This document shows positions 52,448-61,449 of a DNA stretch of 64,000 bases, in pieces. The stretch lies in assembly GCF_002257695.2 (NCBI RefSeq), contig NZ_CP155571.1; one strand, 5' to 3'. Made by a program: the position numbers and the translations under genes. Position 1 is the first letter of the stretch; the number at the start of each line of letters is the position of its first letter. The notes under the pieces are model-generated. The model made no database searches. It was not told the DNA's origin and saw only the letters and a list, made by a program, of their open reading frames with translations. This stretch comes from Sporomusa acidovorans (lineage in GTDB: Bacteria > Bacillota > Negativicutes > Sporomusales > Sporomusaceae).

Positions 52448-52750
52448 TCAGGATGCATCGTCATACTCACGATTGCCATAAACGACAATACATACTACAG
52501 GTGTATTATGAGCTTTAATTGTATTAAGCCATTTAGTTACAAGAGCAGGTATTCTGCCAACATAAACTGGAACAGCAACTACAAGTAATTGATTAGCCAA
52601 TATGTGTAGTTGTTGTTTTCTTATATTTGGCTTAGTAATGTCCATCAATTCTACAGAGCTTTGATTAATTCCGCGTGCAATACCCTGAATAATTGTTTTT
52701 GTTGTCCCCGTAGGGGAAAAATAAATTAGATTCATTGATTTTACTTTCAT
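52448..52750 (-). pseudogene. EFR1-type flavodoxin-like domain, C-terminus missing
   Basis: The frame has MNLIYFSPTGTTKTIIQGIA, the FMN-binding loop of the EFR1 family (flavodoxin domain plus ferredoxin domain, about 260 residues), then LLVVAVPVYVGRIPALVTKW and VCIVVYGNREYDDAS before a stop. The second half of the flavodoxin domain and the two [4Fe-4S] motifs are absent. GAGGAAATC supports the start at 52750. A truncated flavoprotein of about 100 residues is unlikely to be active. Confidence 0.75.
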
Positions 52751-52794
52751 AAGATTTCCTCCACTCATTAGGTAAAATTGTCGTATTCAGGTCT

Positions 52795-52862
52795 TTCCAC
52801 AGAATCGCTGCTGCAATCGCTTCACTAATCAGCTCTTGGCCAATGCCGGGAAGATCCGATTA
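52795..52862 (-). pseudogene. C-terminal scrap of an enolase-superfamily gene
   Basis: The minus strand reads SDLPGIGQELISEAIAAAIL. This matches the end of the enolase-superfamily protein at 58785 (PDLPGIGQELTEEAIKESIM). Only about 20 codons remain, just beyond the intact enolase-superfamily gene at 53064. It shows that a third copy of the transporter/dehydratase cassette once lay here. Confidence 0.6.
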
Positions 52863-52991
52863 AGGAATGAGTTTCAATGATGCCTATCCAAATTCAAATC
52901 CGTCGGCTTCCGGTATGGCAACTCAGTTAACTGCGATCTTTCGGTTGATTATATCGCAGGAAAATCTTATTCATTCACTTTTTTGGGGAGA

Positions 52992-53029
52992 GGACATGAT
53001 AAGAAATTTAGCTGTTTCCTATCATGTCC
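52992..53029 (-). terminator. Terminator of the 53064 enolase-superfamily gene
   Basis: GGACATGATA and TATCATGTCC pair with further pairing inside around TAAATT. It lies 35 bases beyond the stop, with a modest T tract (TCTCCCC) on the minus strand. Confidence 0.5.
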
Positions 53030-53063
53030 TGTTTCAAATTGTTGCCTGATTGCTCTAAATACC

Positions 53064-54245
53064 TTATTTCACAGTCACTTTTTCACTGTTGGCAAAGGCA
53101 TATTCAGAGATTTCATTGCCAAGACCCGGCAGTTCAGGAATACTGTACTCACCATTGACCGGTTGATAGTCATGAACAGCAAGTCTCTTGTTCCAAGAAC
53201 TCAAGTTGAATACGTGATGTTCATGGATAACAAAGTTTGGAATCACTGCTTCTAGATGAAGAGCTGCCGCAGTGGAAAGGGGACTGGCGCAAACATGGGC
53301 CTGCACGCCAATATCATAGACATGAGCCATATCGCAGATTTTCTTTCCTTCTGTTATGCCGCCGCAGTTTCCAAGATCCGGTTGAATCAGTTGGATGGAT
53401 TGATCTTCAAAGTAAGGTGCATACTGCCATCTGGAGTAGATGCGTTCACCGCTGGCGATAGGCATTTGCAGCGACTCGCGGATATACTTGGCAGTTTTAG
53501 GATTCGGGGTATTCGGTTCTTCATAATAGAAGATATTGTATTTCTGTACGACACGTCCCAACTGTATTGCGCTCTGGGCATCTAGGAACGAATGGTTTTC
53601 CATGATAATGTCCACGTTCTCTCCCGCAGCCTCTCTGACTGCGGCAACGCGCGACTCGACAAGTTTTACATAATAAGGTTTTAGCAGGCCGGTTCTATCC
53701 TCTTCATCAAACTGCTTGCCATCCTCTCTAAACGTAAAGAAGTCTACCTTGACGCAGTCATATCCTTCAGCCATGGCTTTCTTAGTGTTATTGTAATAAT
53801 CTTCTGGCGTTATAGCTGGTGTAATACCTTCGCCCCATCCAAACTGGAGCTGACTGGCATAGGTTCTCAGTTTGTCTCTCTTCTTACCGCCCAGAAGCTT
53901 GTATACTGGTACATCGAAGTATTTGCCCTTTATATCCCAAAGGGCGATGTCTATGGCACTCATTCCAGCAAATATGATGGGGCCGCCGTTCTGTCCCCAA
54001 AAAGTCCTCTTATACATAATTTCCCAAATTTTTTCATTATCCAAAGGATCCAGACCAATAAGCATAGCAGCCAGATCTTTGACCATCCCGAAAGCAGCTG
54101 GAGCTCCTGAAATATACGCAACCGCTGCTTCGCCGTCTCCATAGATTCCTTCATCGGTATAAATGCGGCAGAGGACTGGTCTCCAAGGAATTAAAGATGT
54201 TGGCTCCTTATGTACTTGCATAACGTCAATTTTGGTAATTATCAT
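53064..54245 (-). CDS. Enolase-superfamily acid-sugar dehydratase (galactonate dehydratase-like), copy 1
   Basis: The 393-residue protein belongs to the mandelate racemase/muconate lactonising enzyme group. The N-terminal capping domain ends before GGKKRDKLRTYASQLQFGWG. The barrel has YDCVKVDFFTF (catalytic lysine region), VDIIMENHSFLDAQSAIQLG (metal ligand Glu/Asn and His), NIFYYEEPNTP, MPIASGERIYSRW (metal ligand Glu), QPDLGNCGGITEGKKI and the acid/base histidine in VQAHVCASPLSTAAALHLEA. The closest named relatives are D-galactonate and related sugar-acid dehydratases, which make 2-keto-3-deoxy acids, but the exact acid is open. It follows an MFS gene (54379) by 133 bases, paralleling the pair at 58785/60018. 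Confidence 0.88.
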   Translation of the reverse strand: MIITKIDVMQVHKEPTSLIPWRPVLCRIYTDEGIYGDGEAAVAYISGAPAAFGMVKDLAAMLIGLDPLDNEKIWEIMYKRTFWGQNGGPIIFAGMSAIDIALWDIKGKYFDVPVYKLLGGKKRDKLRTYASQLQFGWGEGITPAITPEDYYNNTKKAMAEGYDCVKVDFFTFREDGKQFDEEDRTGLLKPYYVKLVESRVAAVREAAGENVDIIMENHSFLDAQSAIQLGRVVQKYNIFYYEEPNTPNPKTAKYIRESLQMPIASGERIYSRWQYAPYFEDQSIQLIQPDLGNCGGITEGKKICDMAHVYDIGVQAHVCASPLSTAAALHLEAVIPNFVIHEHHVFNLSSWNKRLAVHDYQPVNGEYSIPELPGLGNEISEYAFANSEKVTVK

Positions 54246-54378
54246 TTTCTTTTCACCTTTTCTTATATTTAAAATATTTCATTGACCCATTTCCTATTTT
54301 CTTTGCCTAGCAGGACTTGCACTAACACTAACTCCGAAAAGCTTAGCAGAACTCTACTGATTCAATCATCGCCCCGAT

Positions 54379-55719
54379 CTAGTCGCTAAATTTCTCTATC
54401 TTACTCTTGCCCTTACTAGGAATGCGCATTGTTACGACCAGGACGGTAGATACCAGGCATAAGAATACTGAAAAAAAGAGAGTTCCATTTAATCCAAACT
54501 CCTTAGCTATATAGCCGTTGGCAATATTTCCAATAAAGCCTCCTAGGCTGGAACTGGAGTTGATTACTGCTACGCCAACCGCTATAGCCGCCGGCGGCAG
54601 TGTCATGCTTGGCAAAGCCCAGAATGGTCCGTAATAGCTGAATGCTCCTACGCCAAACAGCGCCAGTCCGATTAACTTCACTACTAGATTATTGGCCAGT
54701 GCCATTATTACGAAAGCGAAGGCAAACACCAAACAGGCAATTCCAGTATGATACTTTCGCTCCTGTTGCTTGTCCGAGTGAGCTCCCCATATCGGCATTA
54801 CGATCGAAGCGCAAATAAAGGGCATTGCCATGATAACACCTACCTGAGCATCAGAAAAATTGCTGGAAAAGGTCTTCACGATTGTCGGCATCCAGGACGT
54901 ACCTGCCTGTTGCGCAGCTTGCACAAAGCCATAAATTCCAGCCAAGCGCCATAAGGTTCCGTTCGTTATAATCTGTTTTACGCCTAAACGATCAACCGCC
55001 CCTTTGCCCTTCTTGTCGGCTTCGATTTCGTTGATTAGCCAATCTTGTTCCGCTGGGGTAAGCCATTTCGCTTCTTTTGGCGAATTGGTCATTGCGAAAA
55101 CTGCAACGATTCCTAACAATAATGTAGGTATGCCCTCAACGGCAAACAGCCACCGCCAACCTTCATATCCCATCCAGTTAGCATTCTGTACAATCCAGCC
55201 GGAAATTGGCGATGCAACAGCTGAAGATACCGACGCCGCCACCATAAAAACTGCTGTGACTTTTCCTAGTTCCCTTGATGGAAACCAGCAGGAAAAATAA
55301 TAGATCATTCCCGGAAAAAAGCCGGATTCGAACACGCCCAGCAATAATCGGCAAATTGTCAGTTGCGTAACATCTTTGACAAAAAATGTTGCTACCGTTA
55401 CTGCGCCCCACGCGATTAAGATGAATCCTATCCACCGGTTGGCCCGGGAACGCTCAAGGATCATGTTTGCCGGTACTTGAAAAAGCAAATAAGTTATAAA
55501 AAACATGGACGCCACAGTGCCGAAATCGACCGGGGAAATATTTAGTGACTTGTTCATTTGTAATGCGGCATAGCCAATATTCAGTCGATCTACGACATTA
55601 AAAAAATACAACAAAAACGCCAATGATAGAATTCTCCACTTCACCTTGCCCAATATCCGTGAAGCTGTTTGAGAATCAATTGCTAATCCAACAGTTTCGT
55701 TGGAAGTTACAGGATTCAT
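54379..55719 (-). CDS. MFS anion:cation symporter (sugar-acid type), copy 1
   Basis: The 446-residue protein has twelve helices. It starts KVKWRILSLAFLLYFFNVVD-RLNIGYA, the DRxNIG motif typical of the ACS family, then VASMFFITYLLFQVPANMIL and GAVTVATFFVKDVTQLTICR. The middle loop has LTPAEQDWLINEIEADKKGK, also common in ACS proteins. Members carry hexuronates, tartrate, galactonate, phthalate and related acids with protons. GGGGGAGAAGACG places the start at 55719. The neighbouring dehydratase gene supports a sugar acid. It is downstream of a GntR gene (56038) and a run of short direct repeats that may be the operator. Confidence 0.9.
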   Translation of the reverse strand: MNPVTSNETVGLAIDSQTASRILGKVKWRILSLAFLLYFFNVVDRLNIGYAALQMNKSLNISPVDFGTVASMFFITYLLFQVPANMILERSRANRWIGFILIAWGAVTVATFFVKDVTQLTICRLLLGVFESGFFPGMIYYFSCWFPSRELGKVTAVFMVAASVSSAVASPISGWIVQNANWMGYEGWRWLFAVEGIPTLLLGIVAVFAMTNSPKEAKWLTPAEQDWLINEIEADKKGKGAVDRLGVKQIITNGTLWRLAGIYGFVQAAQQAGTSWMPTIVKTFSSNFSDAQVGVIMAMPFICASIVMPIWGAHSDKQQERKYHTGIACLVFAFAFVIMALANNLVVKLIGLALFGVGAFSYYGPFWALPSMTLPPAAIAVGVAVINSSSSLGGFIGNIANGYIAKEFGLNGTLFFSVFLCLVSTVLVVTMRIPSKGKSKIEKFSD

Positions 55720-55933
55720 CGTCTTCTCCCCCAAATTTTAGATTGATTAACATCAACTGTTCGAAGGTCCTGTTGTATGTAAATTTTTTCTTATCCCCCT
55801 CCTTTATTTGCCAATCCTTTAACCTAGGTTAAACAAATACATTACCCCTGCTAGTTGGAAAATAGTTATAACTACATCTTTAAAATACAGTCCGGCATGC
55901 CGATAATAAACCGAAACCGTTGGACCGTTGTTA

Positions 55934-55952
55934 GTTGTCGGTTGTCGGTTGT
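55934..55952. repeat. Tandem GTTGTCG direct repeats between GntR and MFS genes
   Basis: GTTGTCG GTTGTCG GTTGT runs three units in phase (7-base period), flanked by TTGTTA and TTATACAA. Position upstream of the MFS gene suggests a regulatory site, perhaps for the GntR protein encoded at 56038. Confidence 0.45.
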
Positions 55953-56037
55953 TATACAAGTTAAATATAGCAGTCATTTTTACTCTTGTCAATATCTCAT
56001 TATTCTCTAAAAATCAAATTTTTTAAAAATTATGCCA

Positions 56038-56742
56038 CTATTGACTGTCCCAAAGTACGTTCATCATATTAATATATACACATTTCGCTTCCTCGAACTT
56101 TCTTGCTTTGATAGCGTTAACGATTTCCTTATGGTAATCGAAAATATCTTTTACTGTTTTTATGCCATTTAGACTAGCGGCTATATTAGTTCGCAAATAG
56201 TTTTGGATTAACCCGGCCGCTTGTTCAAAAAACATAATAAATAGGGTATTTTTTCCCATCTTGCAAATTTCAAGATGAAATTCATAGTCGTAACGGGCCA
56301 GTTCATCGATGTTTTCCGCCCGAAGAAATTTTTTTGTTTTTTCCTCGAGTATTATAATTTCTTCGTCAGTTGCCTTGTTAATAGCGAGTTGTAGCATAGG
56401 CAATTCAAAATACATTCGAAATTCATTGAGATCAAAAACCATATCCTGATCGATAACAAACTCAGATACCTCACTAAGATAACTTTTGAAATCAAATTTT
56501 TTTACAAACGTTCCTTCTCCCACTCTGGTTTCGGTTAATCCTAGGGTATTCAATTTCTGCAGTACCATGCGTACCGACATTCTACTTACGCCAAATTGTT
56601 CGGCCAGTTCATTCTCAGACGGCAATTTATGCCCTGGCTCCCACTCTTTTGAAGTAATATAGTCTTTCAAAACTTCATAAATCTGATCCGTAACACTTTC
56701 TTTTGCTAGCTTTTGTATAACTTTCCGCTTTAGTACTGACAT
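56038..56742 (-). CDS. GntR/FadR (FCD) family regulator
   Basis: The 234-residue protein has the GntR winged helix at the N-terminus (ITSKEWEPGHKLPSENELAE, then QFGVSRMSVRMVLQKLNTLG), and an FCD ligand domain (about residues 85-230) with ARYDYEFHLEICKMGKNTLF containing conserved Asp/His metal ligands. FCD regulators usually sense organic acids, sugar acids or acyl compounds. It lies upstream of an MFS gene and an acid-sugar dehydratase on the same strand, its likely targets. GAGGAGTGGGAAA sets the start. Confidence 0.9.
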   Translation of the reverse strand: MSVLKRKVIQKLAKESVTDQIYEVLKDYITSKEWEPGHKLPSENELAEQFGVSRMSVRMVLQKLNTLGLTETRVGEGTFVKKFDFKSYLSEVSEFVIDQDMVFDLNEFRMYFELPMLQLAINKATDEEIIILEEKTKKFLRAENIDELARYDYEFHLEICKMGKNTLFIMFFEQAAGLIQNYLRTNIAASLNGIKTVKDIFDYHKEIVNAIKARKFEEAKCVYINMMNVLWDSQ

Positions 56743-57315
56743 TTTCCCACTCCTCATTGTCTAGGAACCCAAGATGACGGTTGTCACTCAACATGCTAAC
56801 AGTTGCTTCTAGGTTTGTCAAATACTAAATTGCTCCGTCTCCTACACCCAATGTCCACTTTCTTATACGGCCACATTTTTAGAGACTAGTCATAAGGCTA
56901 GAAAAACATAAACTGGATACATTGATAAACAAAGCAGCTTTGGTTTTCCAAGTCAGCGGACACTCTTAAGGTTTGACATAGAAAAACGGCGAATCTCTAA
57001 ATCCGCCGCCTCCCAAATCTCCCGCGCCGCTCAAGTCGCACCTCTGCGTTGCCTCATCCTGCGCAGGGGCAAAGCAGTACTAGTATGCGCATTCAATTGT
57101 CATATTATTCCATTCACACAAATTGTGATACAATCCCCAAATTCCAGAGTCACTTTCAATATACCTAGATTAAATTCCATCTCCATTTTCTGATAATACC
57201 TCCTGTTATTTTCCTGATATATGCGTAAGCATCTGGTACTAATTTAGTTACCGTCAATCAGCACTGCTACACATCCAAGCGTGTACGAATTCGCCGTTGC
57301 ATTGGCATTTATAAT
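56743..57315. other. Gene-free stretch upstream of the GntR gene
   Basis: No supported gene. A GC-rich patch (about 56990-57070) stands out from AT-rich surroundings, with no clear reading frame. The GntR promoter should be near 56760-56830. Confidence 0.35.
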
Positions 57316-57490
57316 GCGCTCATCTCACGCAAATGTTCCTGCATTAGAGTACCGGCCATATCGCTATTTTGCTCTCTAATCGCTTGAAAAATCTGTTTAT
57401 GAGAAGTTTATGCAGTATCTTGCCTACTGACTTCTTGAAGGGCCTCTCCTGCCGAATATCTCAGCAGCTCCATCAAAAAGTCGTTTACCT
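57316..57490 (-). pseudogene. GntR-family FCD domain fragment
   Basis: The minus strand reads DFLMELLRYSAGEALQEVSR, then after a stop HKQIFQAIREQNSDMAGTLM, QEHLREMS. This is the last two helices of an FCD domain, with its typical H-x-x-I-x-x-AI pattern. The DNA-binding half is gone. It is a second GntR gene, now decayed, in the same locality as 56038 and 63001. Confidence 0.6.
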
Positions 57491-57608
57491 TAATAAGCAC
57501 TTATTGCCAGCATATTGTCGTCTGTAAGCTTACCTTCATCCCATTTTCCATCTTTCTAGATAAATAAAATCTTCTTCATTACACCATCACATGATCAGCC
57601 TCAATCCT

Positions 57609-57696
57609 AAAATAGGAAGAAGAGCGATTAAATAGTAAGCCCATCTTCTTCGTGAAATCCACGGGCCTCTACCATTTACCGTTCTTCTTCCTAAAA
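57609..57696. repeat. Imperfect inverted repeat of about 24 bases with 41-base centre
   Basis: AAAATAGGAAGAAGAGCGAT at 57609 reappears as the complement of GTTCTTCTTCCTAAAAT near 57680-57696 (the arms extend to ATTAAAT/ATTTAC). The centre has its own ATCTTCTTCGTGAAATCC stretch. It resembles a short non-coding mobile element (MITE) or solo insertion ends rather than a terminator. Confidence 0.45.
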
Positions 57697-57852
57697 TCAA
57701 ACGACCTCTCAAAAAATATGTGCTGAACCCTTTATACGCCCATTTTACCAAAATCATGAAATTAGGAAAGTCGGGAAACGATAAAAAAGAAGCTATGATA
57801 CCGTATTGACTAAACTCAAAGATGTCAAAGTGACGTGTTTACTAATAAATTC

Positions 57853-57929
57853 TTGACTTCAATATACTTTACTTTTATAATAAATACAAATATTAATAAA
57901 TTTATTAGTACTATCAAAAATCATAGTAA
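57853..57929 (+). promoter_or_regulatory. Sigma-A promoter plus palindromic operator of the HxlR gene
   Basis: TTGACT (57853-57858), 17 bases, TATAAT (57876-57881) is an almost ideal sigma-A promoter. At 57905-57929 follows TTAGTACTATCAAAAATCATAGTAA, closely matching the perfect palindrome at 25428-25457. The operator lies just past the expected transcription start, the place for autorepression by the HxlR protein. Confidence 0.75.
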
Positions 57930-57942
57930 TGGAGTTTAACAT

Positions 57943-58317
57943 ATGTATCAACATAAATTAGAAAAAGAAATTCTCTGCCCACTTGAGTATGGCCTTGACA
58001 TATTTGGCGGCAAATGGAAGTCAAGAATCATCTGCATATTAGCATCAAATGGTACTATGCGCTATAGCGCTATCCGTAATGAGTTATCCAATATCACAGA
58101 TGCCGTTCTGGCCGCCATGCTTAAAGAGATGATTTCCGACGAAATGATCACTCGAAAACAATATAATGAAATGCCTCCGAAAACAGAATACTCATTAACC
58201 GATAAGGGACGCTCAGTCTTGCCAATACTTCAAACCATTTGCGAATGGTCAAGAAGATTCAAGAAAACCGAAATAAAAAAAACCTTAGCCCCTTGTAAAA
58301 CCTGCGACCAGATATAG
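57943..58317 (+). CDS. HxlR family winged-helix regulator
   Basis: The 124-residue protein has the HxlR pattern: EKEILCPLEYGLDIFGGKWK with the conserved cysteine, MRYSAIRNELSNITDAVLAA for the HTH, EMISDEMITRKQYNEMPPKT and wing EYSLTDKGR. It ends with APCKTCDQI, two more cysteines that could take part in redox or electrophile sensing. TGGAG precedes the ATG. It has its own promoter, operator and terminator, and the palindrome also occurs at 25428 and partly near 38470. This makes it a candidate local regulator of the TSCPD and dimeric-barrel genes. Confidence 0.9.
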   Translation: MYQHKLEKEILCPLEYGLDIFGGKWKSRIICILASNGTMRYSAIRNELSNITDAVLAAMLKEMISDEMITRKQYNEMPPKTEYSLTDKGRSVLPILQTICEWSRRFKKTEIKKTLAPCKTCDQI

Positions 58318-58328
58318 TTGTTGATCTT

Positions 58329-58372
58329 AAAGGGCTTTCACACTAAGAAATTAGTGTGATGGCCTTCTTTCT
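58329..58372 (+). terminator. Terminator of the HxlR gene
   Basis: AAGGGC-TTTCACACTA and TTAGTGTGA-TGGCCTT form a stem-loop followed by CTTTCTTTATC, directly after the HxlR stop. Confidence 0.7.
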
Positions 58373-58685
58373 TTATCAAGGGTAGCTTAGGCAAATTTCT
58401 TTGCTACGAATAAGCTCCTACGCCGTTACCGCAAGCAAAGCTTGCCCCGGCTGTGGAAATTGCCGCTTGGAAGCAACTTAATAAGCAGCAAAGAAAGGGA
58501 TAGAGAGTACGGACCGCGCTAACGTTTTTCTTATTGCATCAAAAAACAATCCCCGGGCTTCGAAAAGCCCGAGGTAAGGGGAAATCTTGGATCTGCAGAT
58601 AATTTTGTGTAAATCGGATTCCCTTATGACAAGAAATAGTGACTTTGTTAAAAGTAAATTTATTCATTGCTCCTTGATAACGCTC
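58373..58685. other. Gene-free stretch between HxlR and dehydratase genes
   Basis: No supported gene. A hairpin CGGGCTTCGAAAAGCCCG at about 58553-58572 is the only structure noted. The region separates a plus-strand gene from a minus-strand operon, both ending here. Confidence 0.4.
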
Positions 58686-58747
58686 TTCCCTGGTCGGGAC
58701 GGAAGTATGCACGCGTTAGCGTGAATGCTTCTGTCTTGCCCAGGGAA
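58686..58747 (-). terminator. Long hairpin after the dehydratase gene
   Basis: TTCCCTGG-CGGGAC-GGAAG and CTTC-GTCTTGCC-CAGGGAA, with GCATGCACGC-like inner pairing around GTTA, give arms of about 28 bases with a few mismatches. It lies 38 bases after the 58785 stop. It may end transcription, although no long T run is seen, or be a repeat element. Confidence 0.55.
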
Positions 58748-58784
58748 TTGTACTTTAAAGAGGCAATTATCCTGCGTAACGATC

Positions 58785-59975
58785 CTATTTCACTGTTACC
58801 ATAATAGACTCTTTGATCGCTTCTTCCGTTAGCTCTTGCCCGATTCCGGGAAGATCAGGCACCTCATACGACCCGTTCTTCGGTAAATATTGATATTTAC
58901 ATTTATTGATATTTGATTCTATGGCAAAGAATCTGTGTTCCTCATGAATCTCGAAGTTAGGGATGGCGGCCTCGACGTGCAGTGCGGCAGCGTTGGAAAT
59001 CGGTCCACCGCAAACATGAACTTGCACAGTCACGTCGTAGATATGCGCCATATCGCAGATTTTCTTGGCCTCAGTTAATCCGCCGCACGTGCAAATATCA
59101 GGCTGAATGACGGCAATCGATCCGTCCTCAAGGAACGGCCGGTAGCCCCATCTGGTGTAAATCCGTTCCCCGGCGGCAATAGGGATCTTTACGTTATCGG
59201 CTACTTTTTTCATTTGCTTGGGATTAAGCGGCATAACCGGCTCTTCATAATAATGTATTTTTAATTCTTCAATCATTCTGCCGTACTGAATAGCGGCAGT
59301 AGTATCAGTTAGCGCATGGTTTTCGACAATTATATCCACATCGGGTCCTACAGCTTTCCTGATCGCCTTGAGGCGATTATAGCCCACTCGCACTACCTGA
59401 TCGCTAAGAACACCATTCAGCTTATGCTTATTCCAATTCCCTTGCATATCCATAGCAATCGCATCAACCTTTATCGCATCGTAGCCCTCGGCAACGGCAG
59501 CCATTGCGGCTTCGGCATATTGCGACGGTTCCGTAAGCATTTGCTTATCCTTACCTAGCCCCCAGCCAAATTGTAACTGACTGGCATACGCTCTTATCTT
59601 ATCCCGCGTTTTTCCGCCCAAAAGCTGATAGACCGGCATGTTGTACGCTTTACCTTTTATGTCCCACAGGGCAATATCGATACCGCTCATCCCGGCGGAA
59701 ACAACCGTGCCGCCTCCCTGGCCCCAGAAGGTTTTCTTCTGCATCGTATTCCAGATGAGCTCGTTCTTCATCGGGTCCATGCCAATCAAAAGTTTTGCCA
59801 GATCCTTAGCCATGCCAAACCCTGCCGACCCTCCGAGTCCGTAAGCCATCCCAACTTCGCCGAACCCTGAGATTCCTTCGTCCGTGTTTATGCGAACAAC
59901 TATCGGACTAAATTTATTAATTGCGGTCGCAAACTCCGTTGGCACTTCAAAAACGTCAATACTGGTAATTTTCAT
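58785..59975 (-). CDS. Enolase-superfamily acid-sugar dehydratase, copy 2
   Basis: The 396-residue protein is a paralogue of the 53064 gene. It has GGKTRDKIRAYASQLQFGWG, YDAIKVDAIAMD (catalytic lysine), VDIIVENHALTDTTAAIQYG, IHYYEEPVMPLNPKQ, IPIAAGERIYTRWGY, IQPDICTCGGLTEAKKI and VQVHVCGGPISNAAALHVEA. All metal-binding and acid/base positions match copy 1, so both should be active mandelate-racemase-type dehydratases or epimerases on sugar acids. AGGAGGTAGTAG precedes the ATG. It is 42 bases after an MFS gene, surely cotranscribed. An EHRFFAIESNINKCKYQYLP segment late in the protein differs from copy 1 and may set specificity. Confidence 0.9.
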   Translation of the reverse strand: MKITSIDVFEVPTEFATAINKFSPIVVRINTDEGISGFGEVGMAYGLGGSAGFGMAKDLAKLLIGMDPMKNELIWNTMQKKTFWGQGGGTVVSAGMSGIDIALWDIKGKAYNMPVYQLLGGKTRDKIRAYASQLQFGWGLGKDKQMLTEPSQYAEAAMAAVAEGYDAIKVDAIAMDMQGNWNKHKLNGVLSDQVVRVGYNRLKAIRKAVGPDVDIIVENHALTDTTAAIQYGRMIEELKIHYYEEPVMPLNPKQMKKVADNVKIPIAAGERIYTRWGYRPFLEDGSIAVIQPDICTCGGLTEAKKICDMAHIYDVTVQVHVCGGPISNAAALHVEAAIPNFEIHEEHRFFAIESNINKCKYQYLPKNGSYEVPDLPGIGQELTEEAIKESIMVTVK

Positions 59976-60017
59976 CTCTACTACCTCCTGATTTTTGTAA
60001 TTTTTATTTATGGAACT

Positions 60018-61310
60018 TTAATACTTTTGATATACCAAAACAGCTGCTGACACCGAGCCAATCAGCCCCACTGCTACCAGCGCATATAACCCGGCCGAGT
60101 AATTGCCTAAACTAATAACGAAGCCGAGAAACATTGGTGATAAAGCTGCCGTTCCTGTAGAAATTCCATTCATTACTCCGCCTGCAGTCCCCAGTGTTTT
60201 GGCAGGCACCAATCCTTGCAACAGCGTCCAGGCCGCCGGTATTGCCATTACATTGGAAGCTGTTGCGCAGGTTAAAAACAATGCCGCCGGATATTTCCCG
60301 GAAACAGAGGCGGCAAAGTACATAGATACCGCTGCCACGAACATGCAGCCGGCAAGAAGCGGCGCATTTTTGCCGGTACGATCAGTAATCCAACCGGCAA
60401 AGACTTTTAATATAACGCCAAGTACAAAAGGCAATGAAGCCAGCCAACCCATTTCCGTCCACGTAAAGCCGCGTGCCGACTTTAGATACGTAGGCAACCA
60501 GGATAGCATTGCCCAGGCGATAATATTCATCATCATGTACCAACAGACAAGCAGCCAATAGCGATAATTGCCGGCGAAGGTCATAAAGCGCTGCTTAAAA
60601 GTATCTTTAGTAGCTTCCTGGCCTTGCTGTTCTGTGGCTAACCCTTCCTCAATATGCTTAAGTTCCAGGGCATTAACCTTTTTATGTGTACGAGGGGTAT
60701 CTGTTGTCCGAAACCAAAACAGATATAACGGAATCAAAGTAATTACCAGTGCAACCCAGAAACCGTCCCGCCAGCCCCAAGTGCCAACAACGTAAGCAAA
60801 AAAAGGCATAGCCACAGCCGGTGCGAGCGATTGACCAATAGACCATGCCGCGTTAGACCGGCCGCGTTCCTGTGGCGGAATCCAGTTTTTAACGAATACG
60901 CTCTGCAGCGGATAATAAAGACCTTCCCCCATCCCCAGTATGACCCGGGCAACAAGCATGGTCGTGAAGGTAGTGGCAATGCCGCCGACAAATAGGGATA
61001 ATGCCCAGATAGCCACACAGAGAGACATGGCTTTGCGCGGTCCCAGATAATCGCCTATCGGAGCTAACACAAAATTAGAGATTCCGTAAACTGCCAAAAA
61101 CACTGACATTAGCATGCCGATTTTAACAGGTTGACCTTTGATCCCCATATCAACTAAAAACGCTTCATTTGCGACTAACACAGAAATATTAACCCGATCC
61201 AAAAAGCATACGAATAAACCAATGCATAATATGGCTACTAAAAAAAGTCTTTGCTTTGTCGGCTTTTCTGGCATTATCTCAGCTTTAATTGACTCTATTG
61301 GACTTGACAT
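60018..61310 (-). CDS. MFS anion:cation symporter (sugar-acid type), copy 2
   Basis: The 430-residue protein has twelve helices, with FLVAILCIGLFVCFLDRVNI, where the DRVNI motif marks ACS family members, then VFLAVYGISNFVLAPIGDYL-GPRKAM and ARVILGMGEGLYYPLQSVFV. It is nearer to glucarate/galactarate (GudP) and hexuronate carriers than copy 1. Its gene precedes the copy 2 dehydratase by 42 bases, so import and dehydration of the same acid is likely. Upstream lies the degraded 593-residue fragment and LarC2 remnant, then the GntR gene 63001. Confidence 0.9.
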   Translation of the reverse strand: MSSPIESIKAEIMPEKPTKQRLFLVAILCIGLFVCFLDRVNISVLVANEAFLVDMGIKGQPVKIGMLMSVFLAVYGISNFVLAPIGDYLGPRKAMSLCVAIWALSLFVGGIATTFTTMLVARVILGMGEGLYYPLQSVFVKNWIPPQERGRSNAAWSIGQSLAPAVAMPFFAYVVGTWGWRDGFWVALVITLIPLYLFWFRTTDTPRTHKKVNALELKHIEEGLATEQQGQEATKDTFKQRFMTFAGNYRYWLLVCWYMMMNIIAWAMLSWLPTYLKSARGFTWTEMGWLASLPFVLGVILKVFAGWITDRTGKNAPLLAGCMFVAAVSMYFAASVSGKYPAALFLTCATASNVMAIPAAWTLLQGLVPAKTLGTAGGVMNGISTGTAALSPMFLGFVISLGNYSAGLYALVAVGLIGSVSAAVLVYQKY

Positions 61311-61449
61311 AACTTATCCGCCTCCACTTGTAATTTATTGAGCACTTGGATAACCCATTCGGTGATCCTCTCACGGAACACTGTGTCAACTTGTCCTCCC
61401 TATCCTGGCTCCTCTCTGTAATTAATTTAGTTGATTAATTACTACAGGT

